Shown: positions 17,854-26,676, counted from the stretch's first letter. The stretch is DNA of 64,000 nt from Bacteroidota bacterium (GCA_018267875.1 JAFDXP010000020.1:1-64000); one strand, 5' to 3'. The notes: a model not told the origin generated them from the sequence alone. Numbers and translations are program-made.

Positions 17854-18264
17854 ATGCCTGAGCTAACAATTCAAACTAATATATTTTCTCGATTTCGCAA
17901 GATTGAAAATGCGCATATTGTTCTATGGTTGGTAAAAGATACTTGTTGGGCAACATTTTGGAAACTTGGTGGTGTTTTAATGATATTTCCCACTTTGTCT
18001 GTTGCCCTTTATTTGCTTTGGAAGTTGAGAAGTTTACGATCGGAATTTTTTCACAATTTGGCAGTTTGTATTTGGATATTGGCAAATAGTATTTGGATGT
18101 TGGGTGAATTTTTGGGAAAGGAAACCAGACCCTTCGCTGTTTGTCTTTTTGTAGTAGGGTTGGGGATTTTAGGCTATTTTCATTTTTCAAAATTCTTTAT
18201 TAGGAATCAATTTGCAATACCACAAATAGAACCAGAACCGATAGAAAATTCTATTTCGGAATAA
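17854..18264 (+). CDS. Small integral membrane protein, unknown function
   Basis: A 136-residue protein with three to four hydrophobic helices (about 40-57, 67-82, 92-108) connected by short basic loops and a Glu/Pro-rich C-terminal tail. No catalytic motif is seen. The length, membrane topology and ATG start support a real gene. It follows sbcC by 75 bp on the same strand, but a functional link is not indicated. I do not recognise the family with certainty. Confidence 0.65.
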   Translation: MPELTIQTNIFSRFRKIENAHIVLWLVKDTCWATFWKLGGVLMIFPTLSVALYLLWKLRSLRSEFFHNLAVCIWILANSIWMLGEFLGKETRPFAVCLFVVGLGILGYFHFSKFFIRNQFAIPQIEPEPIENSISE

Positions 18265-18519
18265 AGATAATCTTCATCCAATTTTTGACAATGCGACTCT
18301 TATTTTACCTTTTAAAAATTAGACTATATAGTTTAACCGGATTTCGTCCATTGTTATAAAATAGTTTATTTAAAAGGTGTCAATTTTGAATCATACTATT
18401 ATTTTGTTATCTTCACTAAAAGCTCAGTACTCTTAAAATTACAGGCAAGGAAATACGTTCGAATGCTTTTAAATAGAAACAATGTTTTTTAAAATCAATG
18501 ACCCATTAATTGTTAAATC

Positions 18520-19236
18520 ATGAGCAATCATATTGTTACTGAAAAATTAGCAATTACACTCCAGGTTTATGATCCTGCGACAACAGTCAATTATAGGCAG
18601 TATGATGATAAATTTATTCAAACCAAAGCATACCTTCATCTGGCAGGTAAATTGAGTAATTTATGCCAATCTTTTGAACGACCAATTGCCATGTTGGATG
18701 TCGGATGCGGCACCGGTCGCTATTTTCATGTACTTACCAATGTTGATCGTTTGTTCGCTATGGATTATTCTGAAAACATGCTTGTACAAGCACAACATCC
18801 ATTTCGTGAAGCAGAAATTTCTATGGATAAAATTGTTTTCAAGCAAGGGAATTTTTATGATTTTGATTTTGAGAATCAGTCGTTTGATTTCATATATTCT
18901 ATTGGGGTACTGGGTGAGCATACGGTGTTTGATCGGCATGTATGTAACAAACTTTTTGAATTGCTTCGCCCCGGCGGAAAATTATTTTTTACGGTAGTTG
19001 ATTTGGAAGCTCGAAAGACTTTCAAAAGAAAAATTATGGAATCACTTTATCCATTTGTTCCTACATCCATTAAACAAATATTAGACAAGCGTTGGGAAAC
19101 CTGCTATCTGACTTGGAATCAGCTTGAAAATATTGTCAGTAAACAAGGCTTTAAGACCTATCAAATAGAACGGTATGCAAGCGAAGACCCTAAATGGAAA
19201 GGGGTTCATTTAGAATGTATAGCTACAAAAAAATAG
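18520..19236 (+). CDS. Class I SAM-dependent methyltransferase
   Basis: A 238-residue soluble protein with a clear SAM fold: AMLDVGCGTGRYFHVL (motif I), LFAMDYSENMLVQA (acidic motif II), FDFIYSIGVLGEH, and LLRPGGKLFFTVVD (post-motif). It resembles ubiquinone/menaquinone or small-molecule methyltransferases of the type 11 group but has no feature that fixes the substrate. No neighbouring biosynthetic genes are present. The 255 bp upstream are AT-rich and contain no gene. It ends 2 bp before the convergent 78-residue gene. Confidence 0.8.
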   Translation: MSNHIVTEKLAITLQVYDPATTVNYRQYDDKFIQTKAYLHLAGKLSNLCQSFERPIAMLDVGCGTGRYFHVLTNVDRLFAMDYSENMLVQAQHPFREAEISMDKIVFKQGNFYDFDFENQSFDFIYSIGVLGEHTVFDRHVCNKLFELLRPGGKLFFTVVDLEARKTFKRKIMESLYPFVPTSIKQILDKRWETCYLTWNQLENIVSKQGFKTYQIERYASEDPKWKGVHLECIATKK

Positions 19237-19238
19237 GT

Positions 19239-19475
19239 TTAGGGATAGGATGGGGGAGACTTTTGCTGAATCGTTAATTGCATAACCTCATTGTCCAAAA
19301 AATGGTATTGAATGGACATAAAAGGATACTGTCGTTGCAATCTTTGTTGCAATTCATTTTCTGGCGGCCATCCTGAATGAATATCCATTTTTAGTACAAA
19401 ACCTTCGTCAAAATGGGTTGAATAAGTTGAGATTTTATATTCAATTGTTGATACCGCTTCGTTTAATTCCATCAT
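19239..19475 (-). CDS. Small hypothetical protein (78 aa)
   Basis: A 78-residue soluble protein that begins MMELNEAVSTIEY and has a mixed alpha/beta appearance with several aromatic residues (YPFMSIQYHF). No signal peptide or membrane segment. The start codon directly follows the stop codon of a 33-codon membrane ORF, which suggests the two are co-translated. No family recognised. Confidence 0.5.
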   Translation of the reverse strand: MMELNEAVSTIEYKISTYSTHFDEGFVLKMDIHSGWPPENELQQRLQRQYPFMSIQYHFLDNEVMQLTIQQKSPPSYP

Positions 19476-19577
19476 TTAGATACTTGCTACAATAACTGCA
19501 AATGCAACTATGGCAAACACAGCAATAAATATCCAAAAGAGTTCTCGATCTGCGCTGTAAATTTTTTTAGATAACAT
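19476..19577 (-). CDS. Very small membrane protein (33 aa)
   Basis: The minus-strand ATG at 19577 opens a 33-codon frame: a charged start (MLSKKIYSADREL) then one continuous hydrophobic helix (FWIFIAVFAIVAFAVIVAS), ending in TAA immediately adjacent to the ATG of the 78-residue gene. The positive-inside N terminus with a single 19-residue helix is the form of bona fide small membrane proteins. The evidence is only composition and the TAA/ATG junction, so this is tentative. Confidence 0.45.
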   Translation of the reverse strand: MLSKKIYSADRELFWIFIAVFAIVAFAVIVASI

Positions 19578-19688
19578 GAGTTTCAAAATTTGGGGGAGGA
19601 CAAAGATATTAATTCATCTTTTATAATAGGTGAATTATTTTATTTTTTTGTTGATTTCTTTAAATTTAAGCTGTTAGCTTTAGACAAT

Positions 19689-22112
19689 ATGATCCTTTTG
19701 AAGGGCAAAAGTTTAATCCGTTTTTTTATTTTTTGTATTACGGCAATCTTATTGCTTTGGATGACTATGGCGGGATATGTTCTTCTTCATAAATCAACGC
19801 TGCTAAATCGAATTTCAACTCAGATAAACACTCAAATTAAAGGTCGGTTGCAAATCAGCAATCTGGAACTTTCGTTTTTTAAAGGGTTTCCCGGAATTAC
19901 GTTTTTGCTGCACGATCTTTCTTTGGAAGACAGTGTATGCAAAGGACAAAACAAACCCATTTTGACAGCCAAAAATTTATTCGTTAAGGTGAACGTTTGG
20001 TCGTTAGTTCATAAGCAAATAAAGATTGAGCGCATTTGGATTTGTGATGCGGAAATAAACATTCATACCGACGAAAATGGAAATGCGCATACCGATATTA
20101 TAAGTAATATTTCGCGGAAAAAAATAGAAACGAAAGCGTTTGTGGTCAATATTGAAAACCTTCGTTTCGTTTATAAAAACCCAACCAGAAGAAAATATTT
20201 CGATATAAATCTAAAAGATGGTGAAGGGCACTTTAAAAAAAATATAAACGGATGGAATGCAAGCCTGTCTTTGGTTTCAAAAATATCAAGCTTGTGCTTT
20301 AATACAGATAAGGGCAGCTATGCAAAGGGTAAAACAATAAAAGGTGAATGGCAAATAAGCTTTGATGATGGTTTGAAAAAATTGACTGTTTCTGATAATT
20401 CTTTGTTGATAGATGAAGACATTATTCAAGGAACTGCTACTTTTTTTCTTGCTGAAAATCCAGTCAAATACGAACTCAAACTCACAAATAAAGCAATTTT
20501 GTATAGAAATGCGACAGCAATTCTACCTGAACAAATGTCTCAAAAGCTTGCTTTTGTAAACCTGAAAAAACCGCTCAGTTTAAAAGTATTATTGGATGGA
20601 CGAATGAGGTATAAAGACACTCCAGCCGTTTTCATAAATTGGCAAACATCAAGCAACATTCTTTCATTGCCTTTAGGTGATATTTTTGATTGCTCTTTAG
20701 TTGGAAATTTTACAAATAAAAATAACCTTGGACAAGGTCGTACTCAGAACAATCCCAGTGTGCAATTATTTCATGTTCACGGAACATGGCAACGCATTCC
20801 TTTTGATGCAGACACACTATTAGTCAGCAATTTGTCCTACCCTATATTGGATGGAAATTTTAGATCAATTTTTAAGCTTTCTCAACTAAATAATGTATTA
20901 GGGAGTAAAAGCTTTCTTTTCCAATCGGGAAATGCAACTGCTCAAATTCGATATCATGGGGGCATTCGTAAGACCGACACTACAAAGGCTTATGTGTATG
21001 GATTTATCAACACGGACGATGCTACGTTTTCTTATGTACCTCGACTCATGCACTTTTCAAAATGCGCTGCAGTGGTGCGTTTTGACGGAAGAGATGTTAA
21101 TGTTCCTAAATTGGAAATTACCAGTGGTTCATCCACAATAATGATGAGTGGCTCTGCAAAAGATTTTCTGAGTTTGTATTATACAGATCCCCAAAAAATG
21201 ATGATAGCATGGGATCTAAGAAGTAACTATTTGAATTTGGCAGATTTTGCCCCCTTGTTTAGTAAGCGAAGACAAACAGCCAATGTTGATTCTTCCAAGC
21301 TGAAAACCTTATCTGACAAGCGAATTGCAAAGATAGCTACAGCAATGGACAGAATTATGGAAGAGAGTAGTGTACACGTCAATATTTCGATAGATAGCTT
21401 AACCTACCGGCATTTTTCAGCCGGTAGAATAGCCGCCGAAATGACACTTCATGATCAGGTTATTGCAATTAAGAAAGTGCAACTACATCATGCAGATGGA
21501 ATATTGTTGGCTGATGCTACTATCAGGCAAGAAGAAGGCCCTAACCCCTTTCACTTGACAACTCAAATAAAGGATGTGAATGTGGAAAAATTTTTTGCTG
21601 CTTTTGATAATTTCCATCAAAAAACACTCAGTGCAGAAAACCTAAAAGGAAGATTTTTTGCCAATGCAGAACTTACTGGAAGCATTTATGACAACGGAAT
21701 TTTGATGCCCTATTCATTGGGTGGAATTGTTTCATTTAATTTTAAAAATGGAAGTCTAAATAATTTTGCTCCACTCATAAAATTGGGTAAATTAATTTTT
21801 CCTAATCGTGATTTTTCGAACATCCGAATTGCCAAATTACACAACACTCTTCAGATAGCCGGCAATAAGATTTTTATTCCCCCTATGTTTCTCGAAAGTA
21901 GTGTGTTGAATGCTCAAATAGAAGGTGTGTATGGATTTAAGTCCGGGACAAATATCAAAATAGATGTGCCGCTACGTAATCCTCAAAAAAATGCCCATGT
22001 TCTTAGTGATAGCTTACGCGAAAGGTTAAGCATGAAAGGAATTGTCCTTCATCTGCAAGCAATAGATGGAAAAAATGGATCAAAAATTCGATTACGAAAT
22101 GCTAGAAAATAA
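19689..22112 (+). CDS. AsmA-like envelope protein
   Basis: An 807-residue protein with an N-terminal transmembrane helix (about 12-36) and a long periplasmic part rich in beta strands. The N-terminal segment (GRLQISNLELSFFKGFPGI, LLHDLSLED) is typical of AsmA domains, and the C terminus (about 640-800, with LKGRFFANAELTG and GSLNNFAPLIKLGKL) matches the AsmA_2 region of Bacteroidota proteins. AsmA-like proteins of the TamB/YhdP group are thought to bridge inner and outer membranes and carry phospholipids. ATG at 19689 is chosen over a TTG at 19590 because it places the membrane helix at the N terminus. Confidence 0.8.
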   Translation: MILLKGKSLIRFFIFCITAILLLWMTMAGYVLLHKSTLLNRISTQINTQIKGRLQISNLELSFFKGFPGITFLLHDLSLEDSVCKGQNKPILTAKNLFVKVNVWSLVHKQIKIERIWICDAEINIHTDENGNAHTDIISNISRKKIETKAFVVNIENLRFVYKNPTRRKYFDINLKDGEGHFKKNINGWNASLSLVSKISSLCFNTDKGSYAKGKTIKGEWQISFDDGLKKLTVSDNSLLIDEDIIQGTATFFLAENPVKYELKLTNKAILYRNATAILPEQMSQKLAFVNLKKPLSLKVLLDGRMRYKDTPAVFINWQTSSNILSLPLGDIFDCSLVGNFTNKNNLGQGRTQNNPSVQLFHVHGTWQRIPFDADTLLVSNLSYPILDGNFRSIFKLSQLNNVLGSKSFLFQSGNATAQIRYHGGIRKTDTTKAYVYGFINTDDATFSYVPRLMHFSKCAAVVRFDGRDVNVPKLEITSGSSTIMMSGSAKDFLSLYYTDPQKMMIAWDLRSNYLNLADFAPLFSKRRQTANVDSSKLKTLSDKRIAKIATAMDRIMEESSVHVNISIDSLTYRHFSAGRIAAEMTLHDQVIAIKKVQLHHADGILLADATIRQEEGPNPFHLTTQIKDVNVEKFFAAFDNFHQKTLSAENLKGRFFANAELTGSIYDNGILMPYSLGGIVSFNFKNGSLNNFAPLIKLGKLIFPNRDFSNIRIAKLHNTLQIAGNKIFIPPMFLESSVLNAQIEGVYGFKSGTNIKIDVPLRNPQKNAHVLSDSLRERLSMKGIVLHLQAIDGKNGSKIRLRNARK

Positions 22113-22282
22113 ATTTAGAAAAAATAGATGAACGTATAATTTCTACACTCTGTAATAGATCGGATGATTAAAGCTTTTTATTTCTCTATGTTTCTAAGGT
22201 TTAATCTCAAGAATAGTTTAAATTATTTATGGCTTTATTACGATGAAACGTTGATTTAAAGTAGCCCTTCCAACTTTTTACT

Positions 22283-24739
22283 TTAAATCGGTACTATTAT
22301 TTTCAGGCTGATATTTTGCCCCATATTGTATATTCCATAATGTCCGGTAGGGGAATAGTTGTAATATTCAAAATATTTAAGTCGGTTTAAATTTGACTGG
22401 TAAGCTCTGTCAAAGAGGTTGTTTGCTTGGAACGTAATTTGAATGGACTTCGTTTCGTTGAATTTAATTTCAGCATTGAGTCCTAAGTTGAAAAGGGTAT
22501 AGCTTGGCGTAGCGGTTTCTGTTTCACTCAATCCTAAATAACGATTTTGGGCATTGTTAAATTCCATTTCAAACCTTGGGGTTAATGATACTAATTTTTC
22601 TTTTTTAGGTTTTATTTCGTACGCTATTTCGCTCATTAGTTTTAGTGGTGGTATCAACGGTAAATATTCACCTTCAACACCTTTGCCTTTGAAAGTAGGA
22701 TTTTTATTTGTTCCATACACAAAACTCAAGCTATTGTCCCAGCGGAATCCTTTTAGTTTTTCCGGATGTAGGGCAAATCCTATTTCAGAACCATACAAAT
22801 GGGCTTCTGCTTGTTGGTATTGATAGGTCCTGTTACCTTGGGCATCCAAAATGGGATTACCTTGGGCATCCGCAACAGTTTCCATATAGATGTAATTTTG
22901 AATATTGTTATTAAAAAAACTTGCTTCTGCCGAAAAGTCTTTATACCTGATACTGATTCCTAAGTCTTCTTGAAATGAAAATTCGGGTTTAAAATTTCTG
23001 TTTCCTAAATAGATGATGTGTGCTCCGGGATCCAATCCGTTACTTCCGATTTCTGTGATATTGGGCGAACGATAAGCTCTCCCAATATTCGCTTTTAGGC
23101 TGATGTGTTGAGATGCCTTAAATGTTGCCCCAATACTTCCACTTACACCGTGAAAAGTCTTTCGGTATTTTGGAAATTGCAATTCGGCAGTGGGGTCGGT
23201 AACAGTGGATTGTTGTTCAAAACCTGTTTCAGGATTTATTCCTACATAAAAGTCATTCCATTGTACGTGTCTTAAATCATAACGAACTCCTCCGCTAATA
23301 CTCCATTTTTCTTTTTTCCATTTTGCATATAAATATAAACCGCCATCGTATAAATCATAATCAGGAATCGGGAAATCGGTGGCGTCTTTACTCTTGTTGT
23401 TTTGCAACATTCCATTGATTCCCATAGAGGTTTCAAAATTGGCAAATTTTGGCGAATTATAGCGTATCCCGTAATTTAATGTGTTTAGTCGCATAGACAT
23501 ACCTGCTTGTTTGGGCGCTGTGGGGTGATTAAATTCTCTTCGGATATTTTGTTGTCCACCTAATATGAAATCTATATCCCCTTTTCCTATTTCATAAAAA
23601 CTGTGCAAATACAGCCTGTAATGCTGTATATGCTGCGCCAAATCGGGAATTTTATATGAATTCAATTCTTTGTCCGAAACAACAGGTCTTGTTGTGATGT
23701 CGTCATCATCGCCTTCAAATATTTGCTTTGTAAATTTTCGGGTTAATGGGTCTCTACTTCCATCCGGAATTCCCTGATGATTGTCATAAAGGGTAAAATT
23801 TAGGTGTGTGTAACCTTTGCTTGATTTGTAACCAGCCAAAGCGGAAAAATTGCTTTCCCTAAAATTGGTCAGATACACTCGCCCATCAATTGGATTTCTA
23901 TAATTCTTCGCCATTCTGTAAGAACCACGCAATGCAAATAAAAAACGGTTGTCAGAATAATTGAGATTCAATCCATTTCCAATCAAATTATTGTTGGTAT
24001 GATATTCAGAAGTGTATTTTCCGTGAATCTTCCCGTCGTTTTCATTGGGTATTTTGGGAAATAAACTGATTACTCCCGCAATAGCATCACTTCCGTACAA
24101 TAAACTTGCGGGACCTTTAATCACTTCGGCTTTGTCAATGTTGTAGTCGTCCACTTCTAAACCGTGTTCATCGCCATACTGCTGGCCTTCCTGACGAATT
24201 CCATCATAAAGTGTGAGTACTCGGTTATAGCCTAAACCGTGAATAAAAGGTTTTGAAATATTGGGTCCTGTTTTAACTGCATTTAACCCGGGAACTTTTT
24301 TTACTAAGGCGTCTATAATGTTACTTTCAGATGTTTTTTCTATTTCTTTTGGAGATACGGCGATAATAGAAATCGGGTTTTCTCTAATCTTAGTTGCCCT
24401 TGTAACCCCCGTTATAACCACATCCTCTAATAATGTACTTTCAGCATGTAAAAACACCTGATAATAATCCTTATTCGGTAATATTTGTAAGCTATCTCTC
24501 TCATATCCTGGGGTTTGGAATATTAAAAATAGGTTATCCTCGCTTTCTGAAATCTGGATTGCGAAGTTTCCTTTTTTGTCTGTAGTTGTTTTGATTTGTT
24601 CTATGGGTTGGAATACGTTACAAAACTCAATGGGAGCTTTCGTATCTGCATCCTGTATGGTACCGAAAACGGTTCTTTGTTGAGCGTAAATATGCGTATT
24701 TGTACAAGCAAACACTAATAGTAAAATTGTATTTTTCAT
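22283..24739 (-). CDS. TonB-dependent receptor, probably metal-regulated
   Basis: An 818-residue outer-membrane receptor: signal peptide (1-19, ending IYAQ), a carboxypeptidase-like regulatory domain (about 21-105: GTIQDADTKAPIEFCNVF), a plug domain (about 115-235: LEDVVITGVTRATKI, VKKVPGLNAV, IHGLGYNRVLTLYDG, VIKGPASLLYGSDAIAGVI) and a 22-strand barrel ending in the aromatic strand before the terminus. The segment GQQYGDEHGLEVD after the DG motif is seen in receptors grouped near ZnuD, but metal choice cannot be settled by eye. It diverges from a DtxR-type regulator, and a DtxR-like box lies within its promoter, so repression by a metal-loaded regulator is likely. Confidence 0.9.
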   Translation of the reverse strand: MKNTILLLVFACTNTHIYAQQRTVFGTIQDADTKAPIEFCNVFQPIEQIKTTTDKKGNFAIQISESEDNLFLIFQTPGYERDSLQILPNKDYYQVFLHAESTLLEDVVITGVTRATKIRENPISIIAVSPKEIEKTSESNIIDALVKKVPGLNAVKTGPNISKPFIHGLGYNRVLTLYDGIRQEGQQYGDEHGLEVDDYNIDKAEVIKGPASLLYGSDAIAGVISLFPKIPNENDGKIHGKYTSEYHTNNNLIGNGLNLNYSDNRFLFALRGSYRMAKNYRNPIDGRVYLTNFRESNFSALAGYKSSKGYTHLNFTLYDNHQGIPDGSRDPLTRKFTKQIFEGDDDDITTRPVVSDKELNSYKIPDLAQHIQHYRLYLHSFYEIGKGDIDFILGGQQNIRREFNHPTAPKQAGMSMRLNTLNYGIRYNSPKFANFETSMGINGMLQNNKSKDATDFPIPDYDLYDGGLYLYAKWKKEKWSISGGVRYDLRHVQWNDFYVGINPETGFEQQSTVTDPTAELQFPKYRKTFHGVSGSIGATFKASQHISLKANIGRAYRSPNITEIGSNGLDPGAHIIYLGNRNFKPEFSFQEDLGISIRYKDFSAEASFFNNNIQNYIYMETVADAQGNPILDAQGNRTYQYQQAEAHLYGSEIGFALHPEKLKGFRWDNSLSFVYGTNKNPTFKGKGVEGEYLPLIPPLKLMSEIAYEIKPKKEKLVSLTPRFEMEFNNAQNRYLGLSETETATPSYTLFNLGLNAEIKFNETKSIQITFQANNLFDRAYQSNLNRLKYFEYYNYSPTGHYGIYNMGQNISLKIIVPI

Positions 24740-24764
24740 TAAGCTAAATGAATTGTTTCAATGA

Positions 24765-24795
24765 CAAAATTAAAAAGTTAGATAAACCTAACAAA
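24765..24795 (-). promoter_or_regulatory. Complete Bacteroidota promoter for the TonB receptor
   Basis: On the minus strand, a -33 TTTG (24792-24795) is followed after 19 bp by the -7 element TAATTTTG (24765-24772), 25 bp before the receptor ATG. Both elements match the consensus and the spacing is within the usual 19-21 bp. The spacer contains the GTTAG-N6-CTAAC palindrome. Confidence 0.65.
24777..24792. promoter_or_regulatory. DtxR/IdeR-like operator
   Basis: A perfect inverted repeat GTTAG-ATAAAC-CTAAC. The half sites match the TTAG...CTAA core of the DtxR/IdeR box. It occupies the spacer of the receptor promoter and lies just upstream of the divergent regulator gene, so one bound dimer could repress both directions. 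Identity is inferred from pattern and context. Confidence 0.6.
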
Positions 24796-24816
24796 TATAA
24801 TTAGTAAAATCCTTTT

Positions 24817-24824
24817 TATCTTTG
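24817..24824 (+). promoter_or_regulatory. -7 promoter element for the DtxR-type gene
   Basis: TATCTTTG, a perfect TAnnTTTG, with only 4 bases before the ATG at 24829, implying a leaderless or nearly leaderless transcript. The region where a -33 TTTG would lie abuts the operator; no TTTG is present on this strand. Confidence 0.5.
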
Positions 24825-24828
24825 CATT

Positions 24829-25485
24829 ATGGTATCACAAACAGAGGAAAATTATCTAAAGGCTTTGTTTCATTTAACTTGTGAATCAGAACATAAAATC
24901 GAAGCTGGCACAAATGAATTGGCTGTTTATTTGGAGGTAAAACCTGCAACTGTCAATGATATGCTTAAAAAATTAAAAGAGAAAAAATTTGTTTCCTATG
25001 AGAAGTATGGAAAAATTACTTTAACTAAAAAAGGGAAAAGCATTGCGGTTGAAATTGTGAGAAAGCACCGTTTGTGGGAAACATTTTTATATGAAACGAT
25101 GAATTTCACTTGGGATGAAGTCCACGAAGTAGCAGAGCAATTGGAGCATATCAAGTCTCAAAAATTGGTAGAGCAATTAGAAAAGTTTTTAGGTTTTCCA
25201 GAAATTGATCCACACGGAGACCCGATTCCTAATGCAGAAGGGGAGATAAAAAAAATAGTTCGGAAATCTCTTTTTGAAATAAGCATTGGAGCTGTTTGTA
25301 AATTGGTTTCTGTAAAAGATGGTAGCGTAGCATTTTTGCAATATGTCGGAAAGTTGGGTATGGGTTTAAACTGTAAAATTAAAGTTATTAGTCGTCAGGA
25401 ATTTGATGGGTCTATGGAAATAGAGGTCAACAGTCAACGTTTTACAGTCAGTCAAAAATTTGCAAATAATTTGTTTGTTGTTTGA
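24829..25485 (+). CDS. DtxR/MntR-family metal-dependent repressor
   Basis: A 218-residue regulator: winged helix DNA-binding domain (1-70: TEENYLKALFHL, VKPATVNDMLKKLKEKKFV), dimerisation domain with metal ligands of the MntR/DtxR type (RKHRLWETFL; the cluster of Glu and His in WDEVHEVAEQLEHI) and a C-terminal FeoA/SH3-like domain (about 150-218). This three-domain form senses Mn(II) or Fe(II). It is divergent from a TonB receptor with an operator between them. Which metal it senses cannot be fixed from sequence alone. Confidence 0.9.
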   Translation: MVSQTEENYLKALFHLTCESEHKIEAGTNELAVYLEVKPATVNDMLKKLKEKKFVSYEKYGKITLTKKGKSIAVEIVRKHRLWETFLYETMNFTWDEVHEVAEQLEHIKSQKLVEQLEKFLGFPEIDPHGDPIPNAEGEIKKIVRKSLFEISIGAVCKLVSVKDGSVAFLQYVGKLGMGLNCKIKVISRQEFDGSMEIEVNSQRFTVSQKFANNLFVV

Positions 25486-25494
25486 TGATTAGGG

Positions 25495-25729
25495 GTGGAA
25501 CTGTGACTTGCCCTACTAAAAGTTGACTCTTTTTTTAGATTATAATTTCAATAGTAACTAAAGATATTGTATAAATATACATGGTAATGAATAGTATTGA
25601 ATGTCTATTATGAGGTAAAAAAAGTTCTAACATTCCCAATGTAAAAGGCTTGTTTACGAATCCCGAACACTTGATACATCCACCTTACTTTAAAAGCTTT
25701 TTCTTTATGCGCTGTATCTCGTTAGCTAA
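25495..25729 (-). mobile_element. Possible IS3-family remnant
   Basis: On the minus strand 25608-25679 encodes MYQVFGIRKQAFYIGN before a stop, close to the start of an IS3-family orfB (pattern xxQVFGxxKQAFY). Upstream, 25685-25729 encodes LANEIQRIKKKLLK, like the coiled-coil end of orfA. Downstream, at about 25495-25531, lies a segment containing AAGTTGACTC and CTTGCCCTACT that resembles a terminal repeat. The catalytic DDE part is absent, so this would be a deleted element. Short matches only, hence low confidence. Confidence 0.35.
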
Positions 25730-26241
25730 GTGTTAGGGTAAAAGCTTTTATGGGAGTTCTATCGCTGTTTCTTTCTCAAATTGAATAATCGCGTGTTCTG
25801 TTGGAAATTCTTGATATACTATAGTTCTTCTATTTTCTCTCAGAGTATTTTGAGATCCTGGTCTTTGCTTATAGATTTTGATTCATAGATAGTTAATTTT
25901 TGCACCAGTAATCTATAGTGTATTTCATTCTGAGAACGACTGCCCAAGTTGGTAAAGACAAAAACACGTCGTTGTTTGTTATTCCAAAAGTGTCAAAATA
26001 TTTGGTGATTTGATTTTATTAGCTTGCTATAAAATGGTCAGAATTAAAACTCGATTTCCTGTTTATAAGTTGATTTAAATCTTTTTCATAGCGTTCTGGT
26101 TATGGATCATAAACGGTTACAAACGCTTATGATCGAGAATAAATACTTTTTATCCGACTCTTGCATGTTGCCAGTCGCATCTTTGCATTGCCAATTCAAA
26201 TAAAGGCATTTTTCAATTAACCATTAAAAAACAGATGAATT
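25730..26241. other. Non-coding stretch within the decayed islet
   Basis: No intact gene is seen. A 46-codon open segment on the minus strand (25840-25980; begins NKQRRVFVFTNLGSRSQNEI) and short frames around it are broken by stops and frameshifts and are not recognised. An inverted repeat lies at 26105-26134. A near -7 element (CATCTTTG, 26178-26185) precedes the ssb gene by 56 bp. Confidence 0.35.
26105..26134. repeat. Inverted repeat 11-8-11 upstream of ssb
   Basis: GATCATAAACG and CGCTTATGATC are complementary over 10 of 11 positions and flank an 8-base spacer, GTTACAAA. The spacer and inner arms also contain the direct repeat AAACG. There is no U tract, so a terminator is unlikely. The layout resembles a dimeric operator or a tyrosine-recombinase core site. 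It is about 107 bp before ssb. Confidence 0.45.
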
Positions 26242-26571
26242 ATGACAACGAAGAACAAAGTACAACTGATCGGACGCATGGGAATGAACCCTGAATTGAA
26301 CACATTACCCACCGGCACGAAAATGACAAAGTTTAGCCTTGCGGTAAACGAAGGGTATAAAAACAGTCAGGGCGAATTTGTAAATCAAACTTTTTGGTTC
26401 AATTTAGTGGCTTGGGGCAAAACAGCCGAAGAAATCGTGAAGAACTTTGAAAAAGGTAACGAAGTAGCAATCGAAGGAAAGTTGCAAAGTCATGAATATG
26501 CCGATAAAGAAGGCATCAAACGTCGTTCTATGGATATATTAGTGAATCAAATTGTAAAACATGATAGTTAA
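26242..26571 (+). CDS. ssb: Single-stranded DNA-binding protein without acidic C-terminal tail
   Basis: A 109-residue OB-fold SSB: MTTKNKVQLIGRMGMNPEL, the strand KMTKFSLAVNEGYKN, TFWFNLVAWGKTAEEIVKNF and the closing strand RRSMDILVNQI. It stops directly after the OB fold (last residues VKHDS), with no linker and no acidic tip of the DDDIPF kind by which chromosomal SSBs recruit partners. Such short SSBs are common on conjugative elements and phages. Neighbouring decayed genes suggest it belongs to an old mobile element and is not the essential chromosomal SSB. Confidence 0.85.
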   Translation: MTTKNKVQLIGRMGMNPELNTLPTGTKMTKFSLAVNEGYKNSQGEFVNQTFWFNLVAWGKTAEEIVKNFEKGNEVAIEGKLQSHEYADKEGIKRRSMDILVNQIVKHDS

Positions 26572-26676
26572 TGGTAAGATGCCATACCATCAATATCAAG
26601 CAACAAATCATTAAATAAAATCAATTATATATAATATACTTTGGAAAATTAAAACTATATAAATTAAGATTTTATT

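Noticed and set aside
22837-22880. Short direct repeat TTGGGCATCC in the TonB receptor gene
   Set aside because: It encodes the repeated loop DAQGN ... DAQGN of the barrel, so is explained by the protein.
25840-25980. 46-codon open frame on the minus strand in the islet
   Set aside because: Has no start and no recognised family; reported only within the description of the non-coding stretch.
26105-26134. A chromosomal dif site
   Set aside because: Spacer is 8 not 6 bases and the arms do not match the XerC/XerD half-site words I know.
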